NCBI GenBank assembly: GCA_010094025.1 | Contig: ML991874.1 | Coordinates: 1 to 64,000, forward strand | Direction of reading: 5' to 3' | Source: Viridothelium virens | Lineage: Eukaryota; Ascomycota; Dothideomycetes; Trypetheliales; Trypetheliaceae | Length of the DNA: 64,000 bases | In this document: positions 21,733 through 33,496 of the stretch, piece by piece | How the letters are laid out: every line of letters starts with the position of its first letter | How positions within the stretch are numbered: the first letter of the stretch is position 1 | The notes under the pieces: generated by a model | Told to the model about the DNA's origin: nothing | The model's input: the letters and a program-made list of their open reading frames with translations, nothing else | Databases searched by the model: none | Position numbers and translations under genes: made by a program

Positions 21733-22869
21733 AGAGTCTGCAGGTGTCGGAAGTATACTAGCATGAGCAGGTATGCAGGAGGTAGAGGTGATTGGGGGGC
21801 GGGCGTACGATAACGGGGTGGCGGGGTGGATTATTGGCGACAGACCACTTTGTCAATCGGTGCATATTGATCCCGTCCTCACCGCGCCCTTCGATTGAGA
21901 CCCGCCCAACCTAACAAGGAAAAGCCCACAAAGTCTGCACTCAGAATCTGTTTTGATGGAATTGGAGAGGATGAGGGCGAGAAAGGGTCATTGCGCGGTA
22001 CTATTCCATCCGGTCGAAAAACTTGGGGTCACTGCGCGTCGGCAGATGAGTCCTCTATGTCTCCCCTATTCTCCTTTTTGTTTCATCTAGCGGCGAATGA
22101 GACGAATAAGTTCGAGATCCGGATCAGAGTCTTTCCAGGGCACGGAGACACCTACTGTTCTTGCGAGCGGATTGGATCCTTCTGGTCGTAATCCTTGCAG
22201 TCGATCTTTTACGCTACCGGTGTCAGATCCTCCCGTTCATCCAAGCACCCAAAGACGATTACTGTAGCCAACGGTGCAACGTCCTCTAAGCAGCGCACTG
22301 AACCTCTCTACGCGCCACAGCCGGTCTTCTATAATTGATCCTACGTCCGAGATTGACCGAGATTAGTCTTCCGTCGGTTTGTGAAGTGCGCTAGCCTTCA
22401 GTAGTCGCGCAAGCTTTGAAGAGACGTACTATCTTCGCTTGGGCATGTCAAACTCAGAGTTCTATCCTTACCTTAGAAGAGCTTCAGAGTGAAGTCTAGG
22501 AGTAACTTCCGCCGAGCCCCTCTTGATGGAATGCGTCTCTAGAATGATATCCAGATTGACCAAAGCACTCAAGTGAAAATAATTTGCTAGCTTCAAGTTC
22601 TGAATAACCCCGAGGCCGGTTGAAGTATGTACAAGAAGAGGTCCTGGAGGACGCCAACCATGCCAATGCCAAATCATAAATGCAATGCCAAATACGCGTG
22701 CTAAGTGATATCACATTCATGTCAACTGAAGTCGTGGCTGTTCCCTTGATGCGAGACACCAAGATCAAAAGAGGGTATATAAACAAGAAGTACGGAGCAA
22801 AAGTCTCCCAAGTAAACGAGCGTCGTAGATATTGACAAGAACATAAAGCGCAGCCTGAAACAGGAATAT

Positions 22870-23910
22870 TTACTGATAAACCTGAACACTGTTAATCAGC
22901 CAGTAGGCCTCGTTGAAAGCACCTGGGTTGCCTGCAACATATTGCTCGCAAGTAGAAGCGAGGTTGCCGCATTGCGCACCCCATTGACCATCAGCCCAGC
23001 CGCCGCAGAAGTCGATATTGAAGATCTAGCAGCAACCATTAGTATCCTTGAGGCTTATTACGAGGCTCCTGACGGTACTTACAATATTGTGGTTGGCGAA
23101 GTAGCCGTCGAAGTTGCCGTTGCTACATCCAACAAAGCTAGCCGCAGGCGTTCCCCATCCAGCCGGGTTGGGATTGCCGTTACTGATGTCGCCGGGGATG
23201 GCAGAGCGTGGGAAGTACCAGATCTGGATGCCGGTGCTCTCCCAAAGAGTTGCATAGACGCCATTCAGATCAGTACCGAAGCTGCCGCCGTTGTTCGACA
23301 CAACATCACAACCGTTGTTTCCCCCGCCAGCACCGCAGTCAGTTGCGCCCATGCTGCCAGTTTGAGCACCAGGAGAGACGATGCAGCCTGGAGCGGTATG
23401 CAGGGTCATTTGGTCATTTGTTGCAGAATTGACATTCTCGATAATGTCAATCTCGCCACTGGCTGGCCAGTTCGGACCATAGGACCACCTAGTGAAAAGT
23501 GAGCATTGCATGCAAAAGAGAGGTGCAGGTAGAGTAGGGGTCGAAACATACATAGCAGGCCAGAGACCACAGGTACTGGAAGGAGCGTGGGCAATGTCGG
23601 CGATCATGAGATAGTGTGTATATGCTCTGTTGCTTGAAAGTCGGACGCTGTTCCTGCCGGTACCGCTTGGATTCAGGACAGAAGTATGGTCAACACCCAT
23701 GTACACCTGGTTGTTGGCAGTCGAGATATATCCGTTGCTGGTTGCAGTGCCCTCGTCGACGTAGTTGACAAAGCCGTGGGTGGGATCGCCAATATTCTCA
23801 ACGGTGAACGAGTCCAGCCAGTTCCCAGCATTGTAGGTTTGGACGAGGTTGTATGCATTGGCCACAGCCAAGCTCATACCAAGAGCAAGAGTGCTCTTGA
23901 TGCTTGCCAT
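22870..23910 (-). CDS. Secreted GH16 endo-beta-glucanase
   Basis: Three exons (23910-23552, 23488-23083, 23025-22870) give 306 residues; introns of 63 and 57 nt (GTATGT...CTAG, GTAAGT...CTAG). Residues 1-19 are a signal peptide (MASIKSTLALGMSLAVANA). The catalytic signature GEIDIIE lies at residues 131-137, with Glu132 as nucleophile and Glu137 as acid/base of family GH16. Trp121, Trp127 and the later YFANHN and DFCGGWADGQW blocks are typical of fungal GH16 laminarinase-like enzymes (GH16_1 type). Length is normal and no anchor is present, so it is probably a secreted or wall-associated endo-1,3(4)-beta-glucanase. A tandem repeat lies in its 5' leader and a TATA box about 260 bp upstream. Confidence 0.92.
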
Positions 23911-23924
23911 TGTGCTGTTGGGTT

Positions 23925-23990
23925 CAGAAGAAGCGTAATAGTACTTGGGTATCAGAAGAAGCGTAGTAGTACGTGGGTATCAGAAGAGTA
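23925..23990. repeat. 28-bp tandem repeat in the GH16 gene leader
   Basis: Two full copies (23925-23952 and 23953-23980), differing at two positions, and a partial third copy begin 15 bp upstream of the GH16 start codon. They lie inside the probable 5' untranslated region. Confidence 0.8.
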
Positions 23991-25945
23991 TGCGGGAAGG
24001 AGTGGCACTGTGCGGTAAGAAGTATCGAGAAGTGAATTCAAAAGAGAATGAAAGACACCGTAGGGTGAAATAGTCTTGGCAAAAGGAATGACTGAAGTTT
24101 GTGAAGAAGTATATGGAGCGCAAAATAGGTAGAGAACGAATTGGGATAAAATGAGCGACTTTCGAGAGTTTATATAAAATCAGTCTATCTTAGCAAGTAC
24201 TTCAACCATCTACAGTCCCCGCAAAAGCATGGTCCCAGGGCCCACAGCTACCTACGAGTGCAATGACCTGCTGACCAGTGTGCTGGCTGAGCTTCACGGC
24301 GGATGCGTGCGCAGCCAGCACGCAAGGCAAGCATCTTACAATGTGCTGCAACCAGGCACGTACGGCTTAGGAGATTAGGCCAGTCGTCTTGAGACACACA
24401 CCACGGGGAAGCCATCTGGGAGGATTCTGACCTCCCTGGAAGTGGCTGCCGTAGGATGAATCGATTCAGGTTAGGTAGCAGCTTAGCCGATTCGTCAGTA
24501 AGGACCGGTGTTCAACAGTAGTTTCGAAACAAGAGTCAACCATGTCGGACGGATAATATAGCCAGCAAATAGGTGAAGGATCTGACTGTAGAAGCTGACC
24601 GTGCCAGCAGGATAGGCAAGGATACAAGAGACTGTTGGAAGCCTCAGGGTCTTCTAGCTTATCCCCAGCCTATGGCGTGCAGGGAGTCATCTGCGGAGGA
24701 AACAGTGATCCGAACCGTCGGCCCATTACCGAGGACGTCGAAAGACGCCACGCTCGGAACGCCATTCGGCCTGCATCTGTGAGTGGCTGCATGCCAGATT
24801 GCGAAGGTCGACTGGGTCGGCTTAAGGGTTGCGAATCAGCATGCAGATGTTCCTGATTGCCCTTGAGCGTCGGGCCGGGAAGAGAGAAGGTTGTAGGAGC
24901 GGGCGACTAAGGGAAGACCGAGATTGGCGGTGCGCTCCTCTCTCCACTCAGGAGAGTGGTCGAAACCATGCGGCCTCAGCTTCTTCTTCACCTGCTATCT
25001 TGAGAAAGTGCTCCGCTTGAGGGAGACTTTATGTTACCTCTTGCTAGTTGACGGCAGAGGTTCACCGCGTGCGCGACTTTTCACCTGCAATTTGCGCGGG
25101 ATGGCTTTGGCGCTCATCCGCGACGGTCGCCTGCCTATTTGCTGACGAACTCGATCCACGACGGCCGTGAAATTCAGGAGCGGCAGAGATCCTTTGAGGC
25201 TCTGGACGCCGCGGTGCCGCGGTAGCATGTAGTCGTGATTCCTTAGGTGCGTGATGCGCGCAAGGCTGGGCTACAATCCTTGAGGCTCGGTCACTCGTTC
25301 CTATTTCATGAAGGGTAAGCGATACTTTGCTGGTCCATCTATACGGTTAGTGTTCTGCCTAATATTTAAGGTAGCTCATAGACAAGGATACTGCAAAAGA
25401 CTTCGCTGAAGTTCACTGTTGGTATTGCTTCCTCTATGTCTAATTGCCCTGCCATTTTCTAGTTTCAAATTCTGTCTGTAGCCGGATCTGATACGACTAC
25501 ATACGGTAGGTAATATCCTAATGCCATGCAAAACGTCGAGTCACGCGTCTGGGCGCCATATGCAAGTCACACCGCATTAGGTCCCGAAGAATTTGGTTGG
25601 TCCACGACAGTAAAAAGCAGTTGCGAATTCCTTGGAACTTCATTAACGCTAAATGCGCCTACTAGCTCATTCATTGGTTTGTCTCTAGTTGAAGTATTGA
25701 GGTATCTATGTATCCATTACAATTCTTGAAAAGCCATGGCGCATCGACTGGTCGTAGCGCATGAAGCAGTAAGATCGTAAAGCATCGCATCGCAGATCGC
25801 CATACAGCTAACATAAGCAATTGGAGCGTCTACTGCAGTAAGTCGAAGCCCAAGTGACGAGGCGCATGCCTTCGCCCACCTCCCTTCCGCGGAAACCAAG
25901 ACCGAGAGTTTCGTACAACAAGGTTCCTCTGAAGCGTGTGATAAT
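23991..25945. other. Intergenic region, about 1.95 kb
   Basis: It holds the GH16 promoter on the left. I see no domain-bearing frame, tRNA or repeat in the remainder; short plus-strand frames around 24570-25230 overlap one another and look like chance. Confidence 0.5.
24171..24178 (-). promoter_or_regulatory. TATA box of the GH16 gene
   Basis: TATATAAA/TTTATATA about 260 bp upstream of the GH16 start codon. It fits an inducible secreted-enzyme promoter, with a leader of roughly 200 nt. Confidence 0.45.
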
Positions 25946-27409
25946 TCATTCTTCCGTAAGGCGTTTTGCCGCTCCACAGGCTCCACAGATGCCGCAGTCT
26001 CCAGCATTTACGTACAGACCTCCGCGGCAGGCAAGGCTCTGGCAGCGCCAATGATCAGGCAACCTATCAAGATCGAGAACATTCCCGCATGCCATGCATG
26101 TCAGAGATTCGGAATCATTCTTCAGTGAACATATCGCACAAGTGCTGCAATCATGGCTCTTGTCTCGGCCCTTATCGTGTCCATCTGGTTTGTTGAGGGC
26201 CCCTCTGGATTGGTTTTCCTTCTGCGCCTCCTGCGATTTAACGGAGGGAAAAAAGGTGGGCTGCGAGCCAATGTCTCGTTGGTCATTCCTATCCTGCTCT
26301 GACACCTCTTTGAGAGTCCTATCTGACTCGTCGAATGATGGGCTTTGTTTGCTTTCTATTTCTAAGTCACCAGGCTCCTTCTTGATCAGTTTCTGTGGCT
26401 GGTCATCCGCCGATGGTAACGATTTCCAGTTATCGAGCTCATGTAGTTCGTCGAGCTCTCTCTTGACGTTATTGTCGTGCTTATCCTCATCCTCGCATAC
26501 CTTGAACAGGCCTCGTCCCTGCTGATCCAGCATCTTTTTGCCATCAATGTCTAGAGCCTGCTGACCAGTGCTGACTTCCGCCTCGCTCTCAGATTCTGTC
26601 TCGCTTCCACTATCTCGTAATTCACGCTTGACCTGCTGCTCCTTCCCTACTTGATCGAACCTCGCGAGGGCGGCAGCTGCGCGTAATTCTCTTCCTCTCT
26701 TGCTCCCAGCAACCCTCGGCTTGCCGCTTTGCATCTTTCCCTTCTCCAACACCATCCTCGCACCCTCATCATCCCCTAAGGTCACCCCTCCTTCTCCGAA
26801 TTTTCTCCGTATCCTCCTCTGCTGCCTCTCAGCATAACTCTCCTTCGGCTTCTCTTTCACGCTCGCCTTCCTCTTTCTCTTCCGTCCCCCACTCCTAAAC
26901 GTTCCTCCACAAAGGCTTCTCGGCTCCTCTCTCGGATCTTGTGCTGACTGTGTTTCGTATTCCTCCGCCAAAATTGTCCGGCCCTTTCCCCACAGTCCGT
27001 TCCCCGTGTACGCCTTCGCCCACAGCCCTCTCAACTCCTCCGCATAAGCATTCCGTACCCCCCAGAAATACCGACTGTGATTCATTTGCTTACAATGCGC
27101 CAACTCATGCACCATCACCATCTGCACGCTACGAAAGGGCAACCAACCCCCCGAACGGCCCCGTAACACCAGCTGGATGACTTCGCCGGCGTTGAAGTTG
27201 CGCCCGGCGAATTCTGGGTTCGGAGGATATTCCTCGAGTGCCATGACAGCGATGTAGTTGGCGCGCATTATAGGCAGTACGATGGCTGCGATGCGTGAGA
27301 GGAAGTCCTCGGCAATGTGGGAGGTCGGACCCGGGAGGGCCTTAATGAAGTTGATGAGAGGGTTGGGCCGCTGGGTGCGCTCGTTGAGGCGCTCGAAGCC
27401 CAGAGGCAT
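25946..27409 (-). CDS. WLM-domain metalloprotease (Wss1-like) with C-terminal zinc fingers
   Basis: A single exon of 487 residues. I take ATG 27409 (MPLGFERLNE), which matches the usual N-terminus of this family. The WLM domain spans about 1-190 with zinc motif HELAHCKQMNH (His101, Glu102, His105, His111). Residues 190-420 are charged and disordered, with acidic and Lys-rich runs. The C-terminus holds two Cys4 clusters (CAICSLKN...CMACG and CRGGL...CGICGACG), of which the first resembles RanBP2-type fingers. Wss1/SPRTN-type proteases cleave DNA-protein crosslinks and act with SUMO and Cdc48; a role in genome maintenance is inferred from that family. No p97-binding motif is obvious to me. Confidence 0.88.
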   Translation of the reverse strand: MPLGFERLNERTQRPNPLINFIKALPGPTSHIAEDFLSRIAAIVLPIMRANYIAVMALEEYPPNPEFAGRNFNAGEVIQLVLRGRSGGWLPFRSVQMVMVHELAHCKQMNHSRYFWGVRNAYAEELRGLWAKAYTGNGLWGKGRTILAEEYETQSAQDPREEPRSLCGGTFRSGGRKRKRKASVKEKPKESYAERQQRRIRRKFGEGGVTLGDDEGARMVLEKGKMQSGKPRVAGSKRGRELRAAAALARFDQVGKEQQVKRELRDSGSETESESEAEVSTGQQALDIDGKKMLDQQGRGLFKVCEDEDKHDNNVKRELDELHELDNWKSLPSADDQPQKLIKKEPGDLEIESKQSPSFDESDRTLKEVSEQDRNDQRDIGSQPTFFPSVKSQEAQKENQSRGALNKPDGHDKGRDKSHDCSTCAICSLKNDSESLTCMACGNVLDLDRLPDHWRCQSLACRGGLYVNAGDCGICGACGAAKRLTEE

Positions 27410-28102
27410 TTGCAAGGTTTTACTGAAAATGCGCGACCGGTGAGAGCTTTCGTAGACACATTGACGGCTGGGCGATTGTCAATGACAGTAGAAAGAAGCG
27501 TGTTAATTATTGGTGGTGCAGCCACGACGGAAGACTGATGACGAAATGTCGAGATCGCTTAGTCGCGCCATGGTCGCGAGGTCACGTGTGGCTTTACGCG
27601 GCCCTTCAATTGGCCTTCAGTTCTCCGTACTCCGTACCTTACCTTCTATAAGGTATATACAAGGTATGCGCTTGAGTAGGTTCTATGCCACATATTCGGA
27701 AGCTAAAGCTCTATCTGTGCGCTCTTTGAGACCTTCCTTGTACTTCTTCCAACAGAGCTGGGTTTATTCAAGGACATCAAGCACCCCCTAAACCAAATCT
27801 GTGCAGCTTCGCCTTGCCCGAACCCGTAAGAATTGTTATACTCCGTACGTAAGGAACATTCTAGGATTCGGAGACACCGATCTACTTACTTTGTGCATGC
27901 ATCTAATCAGCAAGAACTTGCTGCCGGTATTCCACTCTGGCAGACCGCGGTGATCCTCCTCCCTACCATCTAAAACGCCAATAGCCGAAGAACTCCAGAC
28001 AGCCACCTTCTAGCACCCAATCAGTACCATTATGCATCCCTACTTCCCAAGAAGGTAACGCCCGGTGGAAACATGTAGACTATAATACCTTTCGGCATGG
28101 CC
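27410..28102. other. Intergenic region, WLM gene promoter
   Basis: About 690 bp. It carries two copies of TACTCCGTAC (27628, 27839) and a short imperfect palindrome around 27635-27670. No gene seen. Confidence 0.5.
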
Positions 28103-29884
28103 TTAGGCGGCAGTCTCACGAGGTTCTTCGAGGTGATACTGCCGTTCCAGCATTCCTTTCAATAAGTTCCGGCCCTCTTGTGTCAGCTCCGGTTTGCCCT
28201 TAGGACCAAGCTGTTCGGTGAAGAATCTCGGTTGCCACTCCGCTTTCCGAGCTTCTCGTTCGGCCGCCTTATCTCGCTGCCGTTGCTCGATCTCCTGCTT
28301 CAGATTCGTTGCTTCGCCATAACGCTTCCCAACGATCGCGTCTGTGACGTCATGCCAAAATCGTCGAGACTCATTGGGGAGTTGTTGTTCCTCTGGTGGG
28401 ATGATTTTTGGCACCGGTGTTAGGGAACCAACATCTATGAGAAGGTGCTTCTCCTGAATTTGTGGTAAGCGTGCATACAAATGACAATTATAGGGTTGAC
28501 AACAAACCTCGGATTTGTTGAAGGGCTTGCCGCCGACTGTGTAATAGATCTTATCATGCCAGCAACCCTCAAACCTCACCAGCACATCTTTTTCTGAAAC
28601 GTCTTTGATCTTTGATTTATTGTCGTTGTTGGGATCATACTTGAAGATTACCCCTTCAACTTTATTCTGAGTCTTGCCCAGCCAGCTTTCCTCCATATAT
28701 TGCAAAAGTACCTTAATCCTCGTTTTTGCACAAGCAACGACGGCAGTATCTGAGACCGTAACGTACAGAGAGCCTATGCCGGGTCAACCATGTGGTCAAA
28801 CGAGACACTTACACTAAAGATCTCACCTCTCAGAAAGCCACTGAGATGAGCGGCTGGATGTGTCAACCGATATTCCTCACTGTCTCTTGAGCTGATTGTA
28901 ATGAAAATGCCATCGTTGTATTGGCCTGGTACGACCTTTACGCTGGTGCCAGTAAATTTCGCGCTCAATTGATCGAAACCCCTGGCGCTAATGCCCTTTT
29001 CCGGACAATCTGTCCAATATGCCGATACAGGCGGATGATGGGATGTTTGCTCTGTCAAATAAGAGACCATTATAGGGTTGTCTTTTCTGCTGGTCGCAGT
29101 GGAGGAACTGGTCTTCTCATTTGAGTCGAGGATGGGAGGAGAGATCTCTTCTACTTCCCAATTACACTTTCAAATAATAATAAGTGGGATGTCGGCTGAA
29201 GCACAGGTAAGGACTCACCCGGAAGAACTCGCCCAGCACAGAATTGTATGGCTTACACGGCTTCCCCTTGATATACTTCTGGTGACATTGTCAGCAAGTG
29301 CTCGTGGCCTGGTAATGAAACTTACAAGATCTTTAGTAAACCAAAATCGCAACACTCGCAGCATGCGCTCAAGAGGATCATCCGAGTCCGGAATGCTGCG
29401 CCCAGGTCAGCTCGCGCAGCCACGACCTGTAAGCTGTTCCTGACCTCACGAATGTCTCTGGCCGTTCCAGGTACTGCCAATATTCTACTCATTCTTAGCA
29501 TCATTTCAATACCATCACACATCCTCGCGACCGTGGAGGTATACCTAGATTTGGAATGGGTTCCATCAATTGCGCGGGTAATGAGAATCGAACGGCCGCC
29601 ATGTCAGAGACACCTATGAATCTGATAGGAGACGGTTAGCCAAGACCATGAAAAAAACACAGGAACCTTCGACAGCTTTCCAAATCGAGAACATACCGTT
29701 TCAAAATGCTTAAAAACGTCTTCAGCTTCGAGGAGTCTGTGGGTGTATTGTCGACTGCAGCTGTTGGGACTGATTTCGTAGGAGTGCCCTCTCGAGACGG
29801 TTCGCGAGAAGTTTGTGAGGATGCAACACCGGATGGAGTTGCTTCTCTCGAGGTCCGCATCGATGCAGATGATGAGGATGCCAT
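28103..29884 (-). CDS. Oxysterol-binding protein, Kes1/Osh4 family
   Basis: Seven exons (29884-29697, 29621-29545, 29484-29445, 29395-29326, 29278-29219, 29166-28815, 28773-28103) give 485 residues, with exactly consistent phases. Introns are 41-75 nt, and the smallest (28774-28814) is near the fungal minimum. The ORD domain is recognised by EYWQYLERPETF, LRFWFTKDL, KPCKPYNSVLGEFF and the family signature EQTSHHPPVSA. It continues through GRFE-like VLVRFEGCWH to ESRRFWHDVT and the C-terminal helix WQPRFF. There is no PH domain or FFAT, as in short Kes1-type proteins. Expected role: exchange of sterol for PI4P between membranes and control of Golgi PI4P. The Ser/Thr-rich first 50 residues are disordered. 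I chose the start at the first ATG in frame. Confidence 0.9.
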
Positions 29885-30623
29885 GACTGTTGAGGTGTGG
29901 ATATGGCGAGTGTGGGCTCGTTCTTTGAGGTGGGCTTCTGCGCCGTTAGCGGGCAAAAGCCCGAGCAGTCGTCCAGTACTCGCTGTTACTATTTGGCTTC
30001 GCTGCAGGGACGGTAAAATTGGAGATGGTAGAGAATAATATGTTGCTGACAGGAAAGCGCTGAAAGGGAGGTAGAGGCTGGTAATCGTAGGTGTGGCGGT
30101 CTTTCTGGGGAGCTTTACACCTTGGGTCGTAGAATTGACGAGGCTTGGAGCTCCACGCGCGTGACGTCGTCGTCAACTGGGAAGGGCCCGAAGGATTTTT
30201 CTGGGGAGCGCGGCGTCTCTGGCTCTCCAATTCAGACCGAGATTAGCAATGCTTTAGACTTAAGACAGAGCACGAGAGCAGGCAGTAGTCTAGGTGATAG
30301 TGCTGCGATTCTATTATGGCAGCATCAGTGCGCAACGTGAGGCATTCCTATGCCGGGTCAATCGGGTGCCCAAACCTCGAGTGCTTCAGGGCCAATCATG
30401 CTCGCACGGTGCTTGATCACTGTCTTTCCTCCAAACCCTTCAGTGTGAACATCACGTGTAGCTTAGCAGCATCTGATCAAGGATTAGGTACCGCACCTGG
30501 GTTTCATTGCAATCATTGTCATCTACCTCCATCAGAAGCCTTTCCTCATAATACGTGGGGTATCATCCGACCAATCTAAAGCCTTAAACGCCCGAGACAG
30601 GTAGACAAGGCTAAGGTCCTCCA
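29885..30623. other. Intergenic region between OSBP start and PalB end
   Basis: About 740 bp between two genes on the minus strand, holding the OSBP promoter and the calpain gene's 3' flank. No supported gene. Confidence 0.5.
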
Positions 30624-33496
30624 TTAATCATCCCAACTTCGCCAAACGCCGACCGAGATTCCATCGAACGTGTCGCTGAACATTTCCACCTCAAACCACT
30701 CCTCGACAGCGTCATAAGGGGCACTCATTCGGTCTAAGACAAGCCAAATTTCACGCGCACCCTTCATCTCTGGAAATAGATCCACATCCTCTGTGCTAAC
30801 TCCATTCACCGCGTCTGCATGCTGTCCATTTGAACTCGCCATTAAAATGTGCCGCATGGGACCTCGGCCAATCTCGAGTGTCATCTGCAAAAGGCTATGT
30901 GATTTGAGGGCTTCAGGCAGGTATTCGTAACCCTCTCCACTTCTCGCCGGTGTCTTTTTCGGTTTGCTAAATGCGCCTTTGTGTTTTGCAGTCAAAGCAA
31001 GGCGCGTGTGGCGCTTGGGTACGATGGGTGCTGCCACCTTGAGCGTGCCCTCGCGGAAGGACGCGTCGGCAAGCTTCTTACGCAAACGACCGGCACCTTC
31101 CTGCGGTAGTTTACGTATAGAGGTTTGCGCCATGCTGTCAATGCGAATGGTGAAATTTCCCACTTGTCCTGTCTTTGATGTTAATAACAAGTTTCCTTTC
31201 AGCGTGAAAAGTACAGTAGGAGACTGGCTGGCTTACCCGCATCGAAAGTCGAGCATATGATGGCATAAGTGCCTGCGTCCAGCTCGGAGGAAAGTTCTGC
31301 CAGTGCACTACCTTGACGATAATCTCCTGATTCTACAATAATATCCTGTCGAACGACACTCTTAACTCGGCTAGGTTTCTGTCCGCTGTGCAGAAGCTTC
31401 AGATGGATGTGCAGATCCGTCGTCGCGCTGAGCAGTATAATTGCCAGTGATGTCTTTCGGGTCAACGCAAGGGAATATTGCGGGTTCTGTAAGTATGATT
31501 CAGAACTTGCATTACCACCAGCAGTTGATTTGTTCCAAGATCCCTGGATAGTGGTGTGATATGGATACGAATCTATGGCTTTGGATAAGGTGATGGGCGT
31601 TTGAGAGAAAGTGGAAAGAGTAAATGTGTGTGCCGAGCTCTTTAAATCTTGTTCGCAAGCAACAATTGTATACGAGGTGTTTGGCTCAAGCTCGAGACAC
31701 AACAGCGTCTGTGGAGAATCAACGTACGGCCCACGATGGATCGATCCGTCTCGAAGGTATACTCTCTTTCCTCCATTCTTAAAAGCATAAAGACTGATGT
31801 ATTGCGGTTTAGATTCCAGAAGCGATTGAGGCTCCTGCGAACTAGGCCGCGCTTCATTTCCCCTAAAATGTCTGCTTAGAAGCAGATAAGCAGTCTCGCC
31901 TCCGGCGGAAGTAGTCAACAAGAATTGAGGATTGTAAATTAGACACCCAGTCGCTCTTCCACAGTTCAACTCATCGGAACTGAGGTCCCACGAAAAATGA
32001 ATATCCTGTCTGTGATTGAACATCCCAGGATACCAGTTCAGGTAGATGGATTCGAAATGCTGCATGACGTTCTGCAGGTCAATCCAGAATGTGCCAGGCC
32101 TAAGGTCATTCTCTGGTGTGAACAGGTTCGGGGGTTCTGACTTGAAGTCAATCAGATCTGGGGTCTTGGAGCTCTCGAAAGCATCTCCGTTTTCGCCATG
32201 ACCGTCCTCTGACAATGGCGGAATGCTCCCTTTCCAAGATGTACCTTCGCACCAGGGGTTCTTGACTAGCAATAGGCATTGCTCATCTTTCTCTCGGAGA
32301 TCAAGAACAGCATAGTCGTGCTCCCCGGCCAAGCCTATCTCACGCTCCAGATGGTTGGATATTTTCCCAGTCCCCATGGTAATGAGGACATCACCATTGG
32401 CGAAGCCGCTGAACATTTGCTTCCAAAGTTGGGCCGTCACTATCTCATCGCACTGCAAAAAGATATGTTGTGGAATCCATCCGGTCAACATCCACAAGTC
32501 TGTCCCAGAGTTACTTCCAGGGAAATCGTAGCCCCCTCTTACTTTAAGGAACGCCTTTTCTACGAGCGCAGGCCACAAAAGAGCTGGATTGCGGCGATCA
32601 ATTACATGGATCGTACGTTGAGTCCTTGAGACAGGAAGACGATCGTCAATTTCAACCTTTCTCCAGCATCCATTCAAGTTAAGTTGAACGACGTATTTTC
32701 CATTTGGCGAGCTCTGGGGCAATCCCGAGCTGGCATCGCATGGATATATTTTGGAAGGTATGATTCTTGCATAGCCACGGCTTGCCCTTGCCGAGTCAGC
32801 GCAGAGAGAGGCTACAACTGAGCAGTCTGTAGCGGCATCTTGGACCAGGTCTGTTTCGCTCGTCGGGTCCATTGATGGTACCATTGTTGGCGATGCATCA
32901 GGATACCATGCCGGGGGCGGTAATGCTTCAGAAGCGCGTTTCCAACCTTTGAAGATGCTTCGCTGGAATTCCGAAAGGCCGAGTTCAGGAGCGTCTAAAA
33001 AAGGTTTCTGGTCAGGTTTAATTTCGAAATAGCTCGGATCAGGGGGTCCTTCCCATTGTGGAAAGATGTAGTCGTTCAATTTTGAGGCCTTAAGGAGGAC
33101 TATCTTTTCTGACGTTGTGAATTTCCGTGCAGAGATAGGATCGTTCAGTTTTTTGACCAGAGGAAGACATGCGGACGAACTCTGTTGTCTGATCGGCTTG
33201 AAAGGCTGCCAGTGAGGGTCATTTTTGATCTCTTCAGCTTGTTCTAGGAGCAATTTACACCTTTTGCTTACTGCCGCTTTCTGGTCGCTGCTGCTGGCTA
33301 GTTGGAGGCATCTCATGGCAAGCTCGGCTGCTCTAACGGCCAGCTGAAGGGCAGCATCTTTGTCAGTTGCCTGAGCTATTTCGGCCTCAAGCTCCTGGAT
33401 GTTGTAAACACGTGGAACAGACTTAGAGGGATTATACTCTTGCCCTACCTGAGACTGAGCATCAAGCTCGGCGATGTTAAATGGGTCGCTCTGCAT
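30624..33496 (-). CDS. palB: Calpain-like cysteine protease of the ambient pH pathway (PalB/Rim13)
   Basis: Two exons (33496-31237 and 31168-30624), 68-nt intron, 934 residues. Residues 35-95 form an MIT-like helical hairpin (IQELEAEIAQATDKDAALQL...), which in PalB binds ESCRT-III subunits. The calpain core follows, with catalytic Cys225 (ATDCSVVASLC), His393 (GEHDYAVLD) and Asn413 (VKNPW). After about residue 510 come the two beta-sandwich PalB C-terminal domains (FTLSTFSQTPITL, then KLADASFREGTLKV). All catalytic residues are present, so it is presumably active. In Aspergillus and yeast the orthologues cleave PacC/Rim101 at endosomes in response to alkaline pH. Length fits the family (about 840-940). 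Confidence 0.93.

Larger units (their letters stand above)
20786..22869. other. Intergenic region, about 2.1 kb
   Basis: No gene of normal size is visible. A 90-codon plus-strand frame at 21460-21732 begins with a moderately hydrophobic segment ending GTAQ and is described separately as a doubtful candidate. The rest shows neither repeats nor recognisable domains. Confidence 0.45.

Noticed and set aside
27268-27525. 85-codon minus-strand frame suggesting an upstream exon of the WLM protease
   Set aside because: The family normally begins at MPLGFERLN, which is the ATG at 27409; the other frame is out of register with it.
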